Below are positions 37,458 to 47,220 of a DNA stretch of 64,000 bases, in pieces. The notes under the pieces are model-generated. The model made no database searches, had not been told where the DNA came from, and was given only the letters and a program-made list of their open reading frames with translations. The stretch is taken from NCBI RefSeq assembly GCF_026652115.1, contig NZ_JAPPSQ010000009.1:62001-126000 (forward strand), read 5' to 3'. A program made the translations under genes and the position numbers. Source of the DNA: Algoriphagus sp. PAP.12. GTDB taxonomy: Bacteria; Bacteroidota; Bacteroidia; Cytophagales; Cyclobacteriaceae. The first letter of the stretch is position 1. Each line of letters begins with the position of its first letter.

Positions 37458-38324
37458 ATGAAAACCTTACGAGTAACAGGTGTTCCTGAACACTTCAATT
37501 TTCCTTGGAAAAACGTCATCCAAAATCAACCGTTTTTAGATAAAGATATCGAACTAGAGTGGATAGACGAAAGTAGAGGTTCTGGTCAAATGAATTTAGC
37601 ACTCAGAAATGGTGATACAGAAATAGCGCTGATTTTAACAGAAAGTTTTCTAAAGGATTTTGAAGCAGGAAATCCATCCAAAATGATTGGTTACCACGTA
37701 ATATCACCGCTTATTTGGGGAATTCATGTTGGGATAAATAGTAAGTTGAATGCCTTGTCTGATATTTCTAGACCACTTTTTTATATCAGTAGGCCTGGAT
37801 CTGGGTCTCAATTAATGGGACTTGCTTTAGCTGAAAGGGAAAAATGGAATCCAGAGACCCTTCAATTTGAGGTAGTTTCCAATTTACCTGGTGCATTAGT
37901 AGCCTATCAAAACAATCCCGATGGTCTTTTTCTTTGGGAAAAATTCACTACCAAGCCATGGGTAGACTCAAAAAAAATGAAACGAATTGGAGAAATACCG
38001 AGCCCTTGGCCTTGCTTTTCAATAATTGCCAGCGACCAAGCACTGAAGGAATTTGGCGAGGAGATATTTCAATTGAGAGATCTAGTCTATGAAGAATCTT
38101 ATCGATTGGAAAAATCAAAATCTGACACAATCAGAGCCATCTCAATAGCCTATGAACTTCAGGAAAAGGATGTCAAAGCTTGGATATCACAAACTAAATG
38201 GGCCACGACAGAAACAGTAAGTTTGGGAGAATTGAAAAAATCAATGGATAAAATGGTCACACTAGGGATCATTCAGCAGCCAATCCAGCCCCGAGATTTC
38301 TTAAGAATCCACAGGATCAAGTAG
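37458..38324 (+). CDS. Substrate-binding-domain protein without signal peptide (NMT1/SsuA-like fold)
   Basis: The 288 residues resemble the periplasmic-binding-protein type 2 fold used for nitrate, sulfonate or thiamine precursors. There is a VTGVPEHFNFPWKN start, a LNALSDISRP hinge-like segment and SRPGSGSQLMGLALAE with an anion-binding Gly/Ser loop (~111-120). It lacks a signal peptide and lipobox, and no ABC permease or ATPase gene is near, so it may be cytosolic, possibly a sensor or enzyme rather than a transport protein. Its 3' end overlaps the convergent histidine kinase gene by 24 bp. Confidence 0.7.
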   Translation: MKTLRVTGVPEHFNFPWKNVIQNQPFLDKDIELEWIDESRGSGQMNLALRNGDTEIALILTESFLKDFEAGNPSKMIGYHVISPLIWGIHVGINSKLNALSDISRPLFYISRPGSGSQLMGLALAEREKWNPETLQFEVVSNLPGALVAYQNNPDGLFLWEKFTTKPWVDSKKMKRIGEIPSPWPCFSIIASDQALKEFGEEIFQLRDLVYEESYRLEKSKSDTIRAISIAYELQEKDVKAWISQTKWATTETVSLGELKKSMDKMVTLGIIQQPIQPRDFLRIHRIK

Positions 38325-40268
38325 CCCTGTTGGAAGTTTGACAGGAAGACTCACACAGAAGCGTGAACCTTTCCCTAATTCACTTTCAATAGTTAACTCT
38401 CCATCACACATCGAGACAAATTCCTTGCAGACCTGTAAACCTAAACCTGAACCCTTTTCTCGGTTTGTTCCGGGTCTCGAATTAGTCAATGAAATCTTGG
38501 AGCTTAAAATCTCATTGATTTGCTCTTGGGTCATGCCAATTCCCTCATCTTTTACACACCAATTCAACATCCCATCTATTTGCCGAACATTCACTTCAAT
38601 CGTTTTTCCTTTTTGAGAGTATTTGATAGCATTATTCAAGATGTTTCTAACCACAACCTCTATTATATCTCGATCAATTAATACAGGTAAATTTTCAGGC
38701 ATCTGAACCAAAACCTCAATATCCTTTGCTCTGATTTGATTGCTTAATAGTGAAATAGAAGCATCCACAACTTCCCTCAAATTTATTTTGACAGGGTGAA
38801 TCTGAAAGCCCTCCATTTGGGCAGTGGACCATTTCAAAGTATTAGTCAAAGTGAAATGAACGGTATCCAGATCTTTTTTCATTGAGCTCAATAACTCATC
38901 AAATTCTTCCTTACTCAAATGAGTCGTAGATGCCAAATCCACTATGGATTTCACTTGTCCGACTGGGCCTCTTAGGTCATGACCAAGTATTGAAAATAAT
39001 TTGTTTTTGGTTTGATTTATCTCTTCAAGTTGTCTGGATTTCTCTTCCAAATCGGAATTTTGGTTTTCTATTAACTTTTGCTGTTTGACTAGCCTAGTAT
39101 TGAATTTTTCTACATTTCTATTTAATCTAAAGAGCCAAATCAGCAAAGCGAAAATCAAAATTGTAGCTATGGAAATAATCCATACTACCTTTTTTATAAA
39201 ATCCAGTTTAGTCGCTTGGTTTTCATTTTGAGCCTTCAGCAATTCCAATTCTGATCTTTCAAGGTTTTGTTCAAACATACCCTGCATCAGCGCTATTCTA
39301 TCCCGGTTGGATTTATTAACCAAAGAATCATTAATAGCTAAATACATACTTTGGTGATCAAAAGCGGAATTAATATCCCCTCTTTGTCTATAAACCTCTG
39401 CCAAATATTTATGACTTTTTGCTAATTCATCCCTCAAATTATGAGCTTGAGAAAGCAAAACTCCTTCTTCGAGAACCCTTTGGGCTTGATTAAGTTTTCC
39501 CAACTGGATATAGGTATTCCCTAACCTATGAATGACACTGGCGATAGTTGTAGTAATTCCTTGACTTCTTGCCATATCCAAGGATCTTTCGAAATAATTT
39601 TCGGCAGAATCCAATTGACCTTTCGCTAGAAAAACATCCCCAATTACTCTATTGGAAAATGAGGTTAAATAAGGAGATCCAGCATCGGTATTCGTCTGAA
39701 TGGCTTTTTTTGCAAAGAATAATGCAGAATCCAATTCACCCAATTGACTAAAATTGAATGCCACATTATTTAAACTTCGGATTTGGGTATACAAATCTTC
39801 AGAATCCATACTGATTTCGTAGGCGCGCTTGAATTGACGGATCGCCATTCTGTAATTTTGCTGCTCGTAGTACAGGGCTCCCATATTATTCAAAACCCTG
39901 GCTGCACCTAAATTATCACCTACTTCTAAAGAAATTTGATAGGCATCTTCAGCATATAAAAATGCCTTCTGCCAATTACCTGTTCTATAATAGATCCAAC
40001 TTATATTCTCTTTTGCCTTGGATTCTCCGTGTAAATCTTGCATTTCAGAGGCTAATTTTTCTGCCTCCACTGCAAAACCCATTGCTTCTTCCTGATTGAT
40101 TTCCCTTAATAAGAAAGAAAGTTCTACCAATAAATCAACACGCATCTTTCCTTCAGATTCGGTCAGAAGGTTTCGTAAACTATCCAATTGTACATTTTGT
40201 GCATGTATAGTTGGGCTTACAAATAGACAGAAAAATAAAATACTAAAATGAATCCAGTACTTTCTCAC
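38301..40268 (-). CDS. TPR-containing sensor histidine kinase
   Basis: Membrane-bound kinase of 655 residues. A signal peptide (to HAQ, ~24) is followed by six or seven tetratricopeptide repeats (~30-320). Then come a membrane span (~353-375), a coiled-coil linker, HisKA with the phospho-acceptor His in FSILGHDLRGPVGQ (~430) and an HATPase domain with NILNNAIKYS, DEGIGMT and GSGLGLQVCKEF. The start is GTG at 40266-40268; the signal peptide right after it supports this. No response regulator is adjacent, so it is an orphan. Input is unknown but the TPR domain faces the periplasm. Confidence 0.9.
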   Translation of the reverse strand: MRKYWIHFSILFFCLFVSPTIHAQNVQLDSLRNLLTESEGKMRVDLLVELSFLLREINQEEAMGFAVEAEKLASEMQDLHGESKAKENISWIYYRTGNWQKAFLYAEDAYQISLEVGDNLGAARVLNNMGALYYEQQNYRMAIRQFKRAYEISMDSEDLYTQIRSLNNVAFNFSQLGELDSALFFAKKAIQTNTDAGSPYLTSFSNRVIGDVFLAKGQLDSAENYFERSLDMARSQGITTTIASVIHRLGNTYIQLGKLNQAQRVLEEGVLLSQAHNLRDELAKSHKYLAEVYRQRGDINSAFDHQSMYLAINDSLVNKSNRDRIALMQGMFEQNLERSELELLKAQNENQATKLDFIKKVVWIISIATILIFALLIWLFRLNRNVEKFNTRLVKQQKLIENQNSDLEEKSRQLEEINQTKNKLFSILGHDLRGPVGQVKSIVDLASTTHLSKEEFDELLSSMKKDLDTVHFTLTNTLKWSTAQMEGFQIHPVKINLREVVDASISLLSNQIRAKDIEVLVQMPENLPVLIDRDIIEVVVRNILNNAIKYSQKGKTIEVNVRQIDGMLNWCVKDEGIGMTQEQINEILSSKISLTNSRPGTNREKGSGLGLQVCKEFVSMCDGELTIESELGKGSRFCVSLPVKLPTGLLDPVDS

Positions 40269-40373
40269 GCTTCTTTGAAATTTGAACCTGCAAATTAATG
40301 AGATTCAGTTGAATGCAATTATTTTTAGTGATAATCTATATACGAAAAGATGGAGAATCTCAGATTTAAAAAG

Positions 40374-41156
40374 TTATTTTAATTTTTCCCAATCCCAATC
40401 TTTATTCATCTGAGAAATAGCATGATGGGCAGTTAAGTCATATTGACAAGGAACAATGGACACATAATTATTAGCAATTGCCCATTCATCATTGTCCTCT
40501 CCTTTGTCAAAATTCACAAAATTTCCTGCCAGCCAAAAGTACTTTCTTCCTGTTGGATCAAATCTCTCGTCAAACTCTTCCTGCCATTTGGCATCCGCTT
40601 GGCGACAAACTTTCACTCCTTGGATTGGTTCGTTTTGCTTGGGAGGAAAGTTTACATTTAAAGCAACTCCCTTTGCAATCCCGTTTTCCAAAACCTGTCT
40701 TGCAATCTTTTCTACCCATTCTTCAATATGGGAAAAATCAGCTTTTGAGGAATAATCGCATAAACTAAAACCAATAGAAGGATAGCCCTCCAAGGCCCCT
40801 TCGATGGCCGCAGACATAGTTCCGGAATACAAAACTGAAATGGAGGTATTAGATCCATGATTGATCCCACTGACCACTAAGTCAGGAGTGCGATCCTTCA
40901 ATACATAATGCTTGGCAATCTTCACACAATCAGCAGGAGTTCCACTTGATTTATAAGCTGTTACACCCTCAAAAATATCTTCCTCTGCCAATCGAAGAGT
41001 TTCACCGATTGTAATGGCATGCCCCATTCCCGACTGAGGACTGTCTGGCGCCACCACCACAACATCCCCCAGTTTTTTCATAATGGATACTAAAACGCGA
41101 ATTCCTTTAGAAGTGATTCCATCGTCATTGGAGACGAGAATAAGTGGCTTTGACAT
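40374..41156 (-). CDS. surE: 5'/3'-nucleotidase SurE
   Basis: Metal-dependent nucleoside monophosphatase of the stationary-phase survival family, 260 residues. The N-terminal ILVSNDDGITSKGI carries the metal-binding Asp pair. PDSPQSGMGHAIT (~38), SSGTPADCVKIA (~70) and VSGINHGSNTSISVLYSGTM (~95) are all family hallmarks. It ends the unit that starts with two tandem paralogues; only 3 bp separate it from the gene at 41160, so co-transcription is likely. Confidence 0.95.
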   Translation of the reverse strand: MSKPLILVSNDDGITSKGIRVLVSIMKKLGDVVVVAPDSPQSGMGHAITIGETLRLAEEDIFEGVTAYKSSGTPADCVKIAKHYVLKDRTPDLVVSGINHGSNTSISVLYSGTMSAAIEGALEGYPSIGFSLCDYSSKADFSHIEEWVEKIARQVLENGIAKGVALNVNFPPKQNEPIQGVKVCRQADAKWQEEFDERFDPTGRKYFWLAGNFVNFDKGEDNDEWAIANNYVSIVPCQYDLTAHHAISQMNKDWDWEKLK

Positions 41157-41159
41157 GTA

Positions 41160-41810
41160 TCAGTTTTTATTCAATTCGTTGTAATAAGCAGTAATCTGAA
41201 GCAAATCTCCTCTTTCATTATACTCTAATTGATTTTTTCGCATATAAAGATTGATTTCTTCATCGTAACCAGGAAGGAATGTAAAGAGATCTTTTTTCTT
41301 CAAATTATATTTTTGAATCTCATTATTTTTAAAAAAATAATAGTCGAAGGCTAGTTTATAACCTGTTAAAGTCTTTGGACCATTCGAAGGCATCATTCCA
41401 ACTACTCCCTTTGTTCCTGTATCTTTGTAATGAGCCTCAATGTATTCTCTACACAAAAGTGCAAAATCATTTCCCTCAGTCAGGACCTCAAAGAAAACCG
41501 GTGTTTCATTATCCCCATTTGGACTATAAGGAAGGCTATAAAAACTTCTTAGCCCATCGTTTGTAGCTTTTTGAATTTCAAAATGATTGACATTGGAAGC
41601 TGTATAGGTAGTAATGGTCTCAGCTTGTAACTGAACCAGATTATTCTCCAAATCATATTTCACCATGCCTTGATAAACCTGACCATCTGTACCATAGATA
41701 GTACCTTTATGCCAAATCTGCGAAGGGAACTGATTTTGAGCAAACAAGAAGAGTGGTCCTACAAATAGCAAGCTCAGGGTAAATACTGCTTTTATTAAGG
41801 ATTTTTTCAT
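41160..41810 (-). CDS. Secreted protein of unknown function, tandem paralogue A
   Basis: The 216 residues start with a clear signal peptide ending FLFAQ|NQF. The mature protein begins QFPSQIWHKGTIYGTDGQVYQGMVKYDLENN, suggesting a beta-rich domain, and ends with YMRKNQLEYNERGDLLQITAYYNELNKN. It is a close paralogue of the protein at 41952 across the whole length; the least conserved part is residues ~125-145. Similar openings (a 'G.I....G..Y.G.V.YD...' pattern) occur in small Bacteroidota secreted proteins of unknown role. It sits 3 bp from surE. Confidence 0.8.
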   Translation of the reverse strand: MKKSLIKAVFTLSLLFVGPLFLFAQNQFPSQIWHKGTIYGTDGQVYQGMVKYDLENNLVQLQAETITTYTASNVNHFEIQKATNDGLRSFYSLPYSPNGDNETPVFFEVLTEGNDFALLCREYIEAHYKDTGTKGVVGMMPSNGPKTLTGYKLAFDYYFFKNNEIQKYNLKKKDLFTFLPGYDEEINLYMRKNQLEYNERGDLLQITAYYNELNKN

Positions 41811-41951
41811 GCTTGAATGATTTATTAAAAAAAGTTATAGCTCTATGACTCAACCCCTATCCTTTTTAAAGAAATTTTCTTTGAGGTTTATTAAATATTA
41901 AGAGCAAATCCTATTCTAAACCATAAGTAGAATCAATGATTTATCCTTGAA

Positions 41952-42590
41952 TTAGTTCTTATTCAATTCATTGTAATAAGCTGTAATTCGAAGCAAATCC
42001 CCTCTTCTATCATGCTCCAATCTATTTTTTCGCATAAATAGGCTGATCTCATCATTGTGCCCAGGCAAGAAAGCAAAGAGATCCTTTTTCTTCAAACTAT
42101 ACTTTTGAATCTCATTGTCCTTGAAAAAGTAATAGTTAAATGCCAAACGGTATCCAGTCATGGTTTGAGGTCCCCAAAAAGGATTCATTCCCATGGGTCC
42201 CCATGTCCCCATATTTCTAGAATCTGTTGCTACATATTCTCGACAAAGCAAGGCTATGTCATTTCCTTCGGTCAATACCTCAAAGAAAACAGGTGTTTCG
42301 TAATCTCCATTTAAGCTATAAGGAAGACTATAAAACCTTCTTAATCCACCATAGGTCTCATCAAAAATTTCAAAATAGCTGACGTTAGAAGCCGTAAACG
42401 TTGAAATTGTCTCAGTTTGTAACTGAACAAGATTATTTTCCAGATCATATTTGACCAAACCTGCATAGGTCTGACCTTCTGTACCGTATATATTTCCTTT
42501 ATGCCAAATCTGGGAAGGGAACTGATTTTGCGCAAGCAAAGAGAGCGCTCCCACAAATAGCAAAGAGAATGTAATTAATGCTTTTTTCAT
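41952..42590 (-). CDS. Secreted protein of unknown function, tandem paralogue B
   Basis: Close paralogue of the adjacent gene at 41160 with the same layout: signal peptide ending LLAQ|NQF, then QFPSQIWHKGNIYGTEGQTY and the same NELNKN C-terminus. I place the start at ATG 42588-42590 (MKKALITF), which matches the start of paralogue A; an ATG four codons upstream (MIES) is also possible. The pair arose by a local duplication, with a 141-bp spacer between copies. Role unknown. Confidence 0.8.
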   Translation of the reverse strand: MKKALITFSLLFVGALSLLAQNQFPSQIWHKGNIYGTEGQTYAGLVKYDLENNLVQLQTETISTFTASNVSYFEIFDETYGGLRRFYSLPYSLNGDYETPVFFEVLTEGNDIALLCREYVATDSRNMGTWGPMGMNPFWGPQTMTGYRLAFNYYFFKDNEIQKYSLKKKDLFAFLPGHNDEISLFMRKNRLEHDRRGDLLRITAYYNELNKN

Positions 42591-42677
42591 GGATTCTATC
42601 ATGCTTGAATTAACGTTAATCTGGAATTAGGGTTGAAAATTGACAGCCCTTTTTCCCTAATATATTCTAAAACGAAA

Positions 42678-43889
42678 TCATTTTAAAATGTTGTGTCCCA
42701 TCTTATCACGCTTCGTTTGTAAGTACTTTTCATTATGGGGATTTGGCTTGATTTCGATTGGAACTTGCTCCACGATTTCCAAACCATACCCTATTAACCC
42801 AACCCTCTTTTGAGGATTATTGGATATCAATTTGATTTTGCTTACTCCCAAATCCCTTAAAATCTGAGCTCCAACTCCATAATCCCTGGAGTCTTCCGGA
42901 AGACCCAAAGCCAAATTAGCCTGAACGGTGTCCATCCCCTGCTCCTGTAGCTTATAGGCCTTCAACTTATTAATTAAGCCGATTCCCCTTCCTTCCTGGT
43001 TCATATAAAGCACCAAGCCTTTCCCTTCTTTCTCAACCATTTCCATAGCTGCATGGAGCTGAGGACCACAATCACAACGACAGCTACCAAAGATATCTCC
43101 TGTCACACAGGAAGAATGCACCCGAACTAAAATTGGCTCATCTTTTTCCCAAGTGCCTTTGATCAAAGCCAGATGGATCTCCTGAGTATTGGTCTGACGG
43201 AAAGCAATCAAATCGAAATCTCCCCAATTGGTAGGCATATCTACTCCGATCTCTCTTTTGATCAATGACTCGTTCTTCAGTCTATACGCAATCAGATCCT
43301 TGATCGATACTAACTTCAGATTAAAACGCTTGGCAACCTCCACCAAATCCGGAAGTCGGGCCATTGTTCCATCTTCATTCATGATTTCAACCAAAACCCC
43401 AGCTGGTTGTAAACCTGCCAATCGTGAGAAATCAATGGCTGCTTCTGTATGACCAGCTCTTCTTAAGACTCCCCCACGCTTGGCTTTCAAAGGGAAAATA
43501 TGACCAGGTTTACCCAGTTCGGAAGGATCAATACTATCATCTACTAAAGCTTTGATAGTTTTAGCTCGATCCGAAGTAGAAATTCCAGTGGTACATCCAT
43601 GTCCAATTAAATCTACCGAAACTGTAAATGGAGTTTCAAAGGCCGCAGTATTTTGTCCAACCATCAACTCAAGGCCCAGCTTTTCACATCGGTCCTCGAT
43701 CAAAGGTGCACAAATCAACCCTCGCCCATGAGTTGCCATGAAATTGATAATCTCCGGCGTTACTTTTTCGGCAGCACAGACGAAATCACCTTCATTTTCA
43801 CGATCCTCATCATCTACAACGATGATTACTTCACCGTTTTTGATTGCCTCGATGGCATCTTCAATGGGATCTAACTGATAATTTTCCAC
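42678..43889 (-). CDS. ribBA: Bifunctional 3,4-dihydroxy-2-butanone-4-phosphate synthase / GTP cyclohydrolase II
   Basis: Starts both branches of riboflavin synthesis. The N-terminal RibB half has [12 protein letters not shown] (~25) and [11 protein letters not shown]; the C-terminal RibA half has the Zn-binding Cys set in [17 protein letters not shown] (~265-280) and [10 protein letters not shown] choose the GTG at 43887-43889, giving [16 protein letters not shown], the common family start; the open frame runs 11 codons further to a TTG with non-family sequence. About 403 residues. Monocistronic; no FMN riboswitch is evident in the short upstream gap. Confidence 0.95.
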   Translation of the reverse strand: MENYQLDPIEDAIEAIKNGEVIIVVDDEDRENEGDFVCAAEKVTPEIINFMATHGRGLICAPLIEDRCEKLGLELMVGQNTAAFETPFTVSVDLIGHGCTTGISTSDRAKTIKALVDDSIDPSELGKPGHIFPLKAKRGGVLRRAGHTEAAIDFSRLAGLQPAGVLVEIMNEDGTMARLPDLVEVAKRFNLKLVSIKDLIAYRLKNESLIKREIGVDMPTNWGDFDLIAFRQTNTQEIHLALIKGTWEKDEPILVRVHSSCVTGDIFGSCRCDCGPQLHAAMEMVEKEGKGLVLYMNQEGRGIGLINKLKAYKLQEQGMDTVQANLALGLPEDSRDYGVGAQILRDLGVSKIKLISNNPQKRVGLIGYGLEIVEQVPIEIKPNPHNEKYLQTKRDKMGHNILK

Positions 43890-43973
43890 ACGATTTGGGT
43901 TTAAATGAAATGGGAAAGGCAAATTTAAGGCCTTTCGATTCTAAAACAGGTGTTAACCAAAGAAAGTTTGGTT

Positions 43974-45914
43974 TTATCCAATAACAATCCCGAGTTCCTT
44001 ATCAATGTCTATTTGAACTTTCTTGAGAGTGAAATAAATCTCCTGAAGATCTGTCACTTGCGTATCATCCAATTTTTCAGACTCTGCATTCTTTATTTTC
44101 TGTTTGGCTTCTTCCATCATCTTTCTGACGAATTTCCTTTTCAGCCTAAGAATAGATTTATAGCCTGTCAATGTCAAATCATCATTTTCTTTTCCAATTA
44201 TGATCTGATGAGTCTTCTCCCAATGAGTGGAAACTTCATGCCTTGGACTAATCAGGTCAATTACTTCTGTTTTGACTTCTTGATCCTGAACCGAAAGAAA
44301 ATAATCTGTACTTGGTATCAGATTTTGAGCTAATTGGTAGCGATACATTTTCAAAATCTTAGAATAAACAGGCGTTTCAAATTCTAAATCTTCTGTCTCA
44401 TCCAATAAATATTGACAGAGGTGCAACTCCTGCCCTTCCAATTTTTCAAATCCATAATTCACCAAAAGTCGAATCATTTCTCGCTCTTGGAGACGTAAAA
44501 TCTCAGAAAAAGAAGTTTCCTTTTCCTGAGCTGGCATAAATTCCTCGAAAGGAGTGAATTCATCCGGACCTTCTTGAGGTTTTTGAAATGAATCTTTTTG
44601 CCCTTTTAAGAGCGTTTTATTGAGCTCTGCATGAAGTATTTCCTCCTCAATTTCCAGTAATCCTGAGGCTTCTTTCGCATAAACAGAGCGAATAATAGGA
44701 TCTGGAATTTTTCCAATGCTCTGAACAACCTCACGAATAACTTCAGCTCTTCGAATAGGATCTTTCTCGATTTCATCCTTATACAATCCAATTTTGAAAC
44801 CGATAAAATCTCTACTGTTCTTTTCTAGGTATTCCTGAAAAGCCTGAGATCCGACTTTTCTGGAATAACTATCTGGATCCTCTCCTTCTGGGAATACAAC
44901 GGCCTTGACATTCAACCCTCCTTCCAGCAATAAATCAATCCCTCGCAATGAAGCTTTAATACCAGCCGAATCTCCATCATAAAGGACGGTTACTTGATCG
45001 GTAAAACGCTTGATCAGTTTGATCTGGCCATCCGTCAGGGATGTACCTGAAGATGCAACAACATTTTCAATTCCTGATAGATGGAGTGAAACCACATCGG
45101 TATACCCTTCCACTAAGTAGCAATTATCCTTATCTCGGATTGCTTTTTTGGCCTGGTACATCCCATAAAGCACATCACTCTTATGGTAGACAGAAGTTTC
45201 TGGAGAATTGATGTATTTGGGTTGGCTCTTATCCTTGGTCAGGATCCTAGCACCAAAACCTATCGGCTTTCCACTAATGTTATGGATTGTAAATGTGACC
45301 CGATTTCGGAAACGGTCATATTTGCGACTTGGATCTTTTTCACTCTGAAGAACCAGACCTGCTTTCAAAAGAATATCTTCCTGAAAACCAGCCTCTTTTG
45401 CTGCATTCAATAGATTATCCCATCCATCTAATGCATAGCCCAGATCAAATTTTTCGATGATTGATGGACCAAAACCCCTTTCCTTGAAATAACTTAGTCC
45501 AATGGATTTACCTTCAGGAGTCTGAAGATTTTTGACAAAAAAGTCTCGAGCGAAACCCAGCGCAATCAATAGGCTTTCTCTTTCACTTTGAGCCTGCTCC
45601 TGCTCAGGTGTCCGGGTTTCATCCTCTTCTACTTCAATCCCATACTTTCCTGCCAAATGCCTGATCGCCTCCTGAAAGCCAATCCCCTCAATATCCATAA
45701 TAAATTGGATAGGATCCCCTGCTTTCCCGCAACCAAAACATTTATAAATCTGCTTGGCGGGAGCAACTGAAAAAGAAGGCGTTTTTTCGCCATGAAAAGG
45801 ACAACAAGCCCAGAGGTTCTGTCCTTTCTTCTTTAATGGAACATAGTCAGAGATGACCTCTTCAATGTCCATTCTTTCTTTGACTTTATCTGCAGTGATT
45901 TTACTGATTCCCAT
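43974..45914 (-). CDS. dnaG: DNA primase
   Basis: Makes RNA primers for replication. 646 residues: the N-terminal CHC2 zinc finger CCPFHGEKTPSFSV ... YKCFGCGKAG (~37-64), the catalytic core with Toprim motif VEGYTDVVSLH (~265) and LYDGDSAGIKA (~305), and a C-terminal helicase-binding part. The start is ATG 45912-45914. It is divergent from the mrp gene, with a promoter-like box in between. Confidence 0.97.
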   Translation of the reverse strand: MGISKITADKVKERMDIEEVISDYVPLKKKGQNLWACCPFHGEKTPSFSVAPAKQIYKCFGCGKAGDPIQFIMDIEGIGFQEAIRHLAGKYGIEVEEDETRTPEQEQAQSERESLLIALGFARDFFVKNLQTPEGKSIGLSYFKERGFGPSIIEKFDLGYALDGWDNLLNAAKEAGFQEDILLKAGLVLQSEKDPSRKYDRFRNRVTFTIHNISGKPIGFGARILTKDKSQPKYINSPETSVYHKSDVLYGMYQAKKAIRDKDNCYLVEGYTDVVSLHLSGIENVVASSGTSLTDGQIKLIKRFTDQVTVLYDGDSAGIKASLRGIDLLLEGGLNVKAVVFPEGEDPDSYSRKVGSQAFQEYLEKNSRDFIGFKIGLYKDEIEKDPIRRAEVIREVVQSIGKIPDPIIRSVYAKEASGLLEIEEEILHAELNKTLLKGQKDSFQKPQEGPDEFTPFEEFMPAQEKETSFSEILRLQEREMIRLLVNYGFEKLEGQELHLCQYLLDETEDLEFETPVYSKILKMYRYQLAQNLIPSTDYFLSVQDQEVKTEVIDLISPRHEVSTHWEKTHQIIIGKENDDLTLTGYKSILRLKRKFVRKMMEEAKQKIKNAESEKLDDTQVTDLQEIYFTLKKVQIDIDKELGIVIG

Positions 45915-45979
45915 ATTGACTCCTCAAGAACCCGGAAAATGGTTTAGAAATCACATCCTATTCCATAATCGTAGTTAAA

Positions 45980-45987
45980 CAAAGTTA
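45980..45987 (-). promoter_or_regulatory. Candidate promoter of dnaG
   Basis: TAACTTTG on the minus strand fits TAnnTTTG; TTTG at 46011-46014 lies 23 bp upstream as a -33 element, the same spacing as at fbaA. The start codon is 66 bp downstream, also as at fbaA. Confidence 0.55.
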
Positions 45988-46121
45988 ACGCTACATCTTA
46001 ATTTAAAGGTCAAAAAACCGAACTATTTAGAATTTGATGGGGTTAAAATCTGACCTCAATTGAAGAAGGTTTCTAAAAGCCGATTCTAAGCCTTAACTTG
46101 CGCCAAATTTCAATTACCCCC

Positions 46122-47216
46122 ATGCAAATCACCAAAGAAGCTATATTAAAGTCCCTTTCCAAAGTTCAAGACCCTGATTTAAAAAGGGATTTGGTCAGTT
46201 TGGGAATGATCCAAAATATTCAAATTGCAAGTGATCAAGTGAGTTTTAAAGTCGTTTTGACTACTCCGGCTTGTCCACTGAAAGAAGTAATCAAAAACAA
46301 TTGTTTGGAGGAGTTGGAAAGCGATTTTGGTTCGGGAATCAAATGGGATATCCATATGACTTCTCAAGTCACCACTGTTAGAGATGCAACTCCGGTTTTA
46401 CCACAGGTTAAAAACATCATTGCAATTGCTTCAGGAAAAGGTGGTGTTGGAAAATCTACTACATCCGTGAATTTGGCAGTTTCTTTAGCTGAATTGGGAG
46501 CAAAAGTCGGATTGATTGATGCGGATATCTCTGGACCATCCGTCCCTACCATGTTTAATGTGGAAGGTGAGCAACCTGCTGTAAAAAAAGAAGGTGATAA
46601 GAATGTAATCATACCCGTCACACAATATGGAGTCAAATTGATGTCAATCGGCTTCCTGACTCCTACGGATTCCGCTGTGGTTTGGAGAGGTCCAATGGCA
46701 AGTTCAGCACTCAGACAGTTCATTTCTGATGTGGATTGGGGAGAATTGGACTATTTATTGATAGACCTTCCTCCAGGAACCTCTGATATTCACCTAACTA
46801 TGGTTCAAACTGTCCCAGTGACAGGAGCTGTGATTGTGACTACACCTCAAAAAGTAGCGCTAGCAGACGCCAATAAAGGTTTATCTATGTTCCGCCAGCC
46901 ACAAATTAACGTGCCTATTTTAGGTGTTATTGAAAATATGGCTTACTTTACACCAGAGGAATTGCCAGAAAATAAATATTATCTTTTTGGTAAAGAAGGA
47001 GGAAGAAAACTAGCTGAGAAATACCAAGTTCCATTCTTAGGCGAAGTGCCGATAGTGCAGAGTATCAGAGAGAGTGGAGATACCGGATATCCGGCAGTAT
47101 TAAAAAAAGGGGTGACCCAAGATGCATATATGGAGTTGGCAGAGACAGTCGCGAGACAAGTCGCTATCCGAAATGCATCAGACAAGAAAACAGAAATAGT
47201 AGAAATAAAAGCATAA
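46122..47216 (+). CDS. Mrp/NBP35-family Fe-S cluster carrier ATPase
   Basis: P-loop ATPase that binds and delivers Fe-S clusters. An N-terminal MIP18/DUF59 domain (~1-85) carries the Cys in TTPACPLKEV. It is followed by the deviant Walker A ASGKGGVGKSTTSVNLA (~105-120) and DADISGPSVP (~140). The C-terminal part is typical except that I do not see the CxxC cluster-binding pair of many homologues (ENMAYFTPEELPENKYYLFG in its place), as in several Bacteroidota Mrp proteins. The start is ATG 46122; the longer frame opens with TTG eight codons earlier. It is 4 bp from the NifU-like gene. Confidence 0.93.
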   Translation: MQITKEAILKSLSKVQDPDLKRDLVSLGMIQNIQIASDQVSFKVVLTTPACPLKEVIKNNCLEELESDFGSGIKWDIHMTSQVTTVRDATPVLPQVKNIIAIASGKGGVGKSTTSVNLAVSLAELGAKVGLIDADISGPSVPTMFNVEGEQPAVKKEGDKNVIIPVTQYGVKLMSIGFLTPTDSAVVWRGPMASSALRQFISDVDWGELDYLLIDLPPGTSDIHLTMVQTVPVTGAVIVTTPQKVALADANKGLSMFRQPQINVPILGVIENMAYFTPEELPENKYYLFGKEGGRKLAEKYQVPFLGEVPIVQSIRESGDTGYPAVLKKGVTQDAYMELAETVARQVAIRNASDKKTEIVEIKA

Positions 47217-47220
47217 ACTC

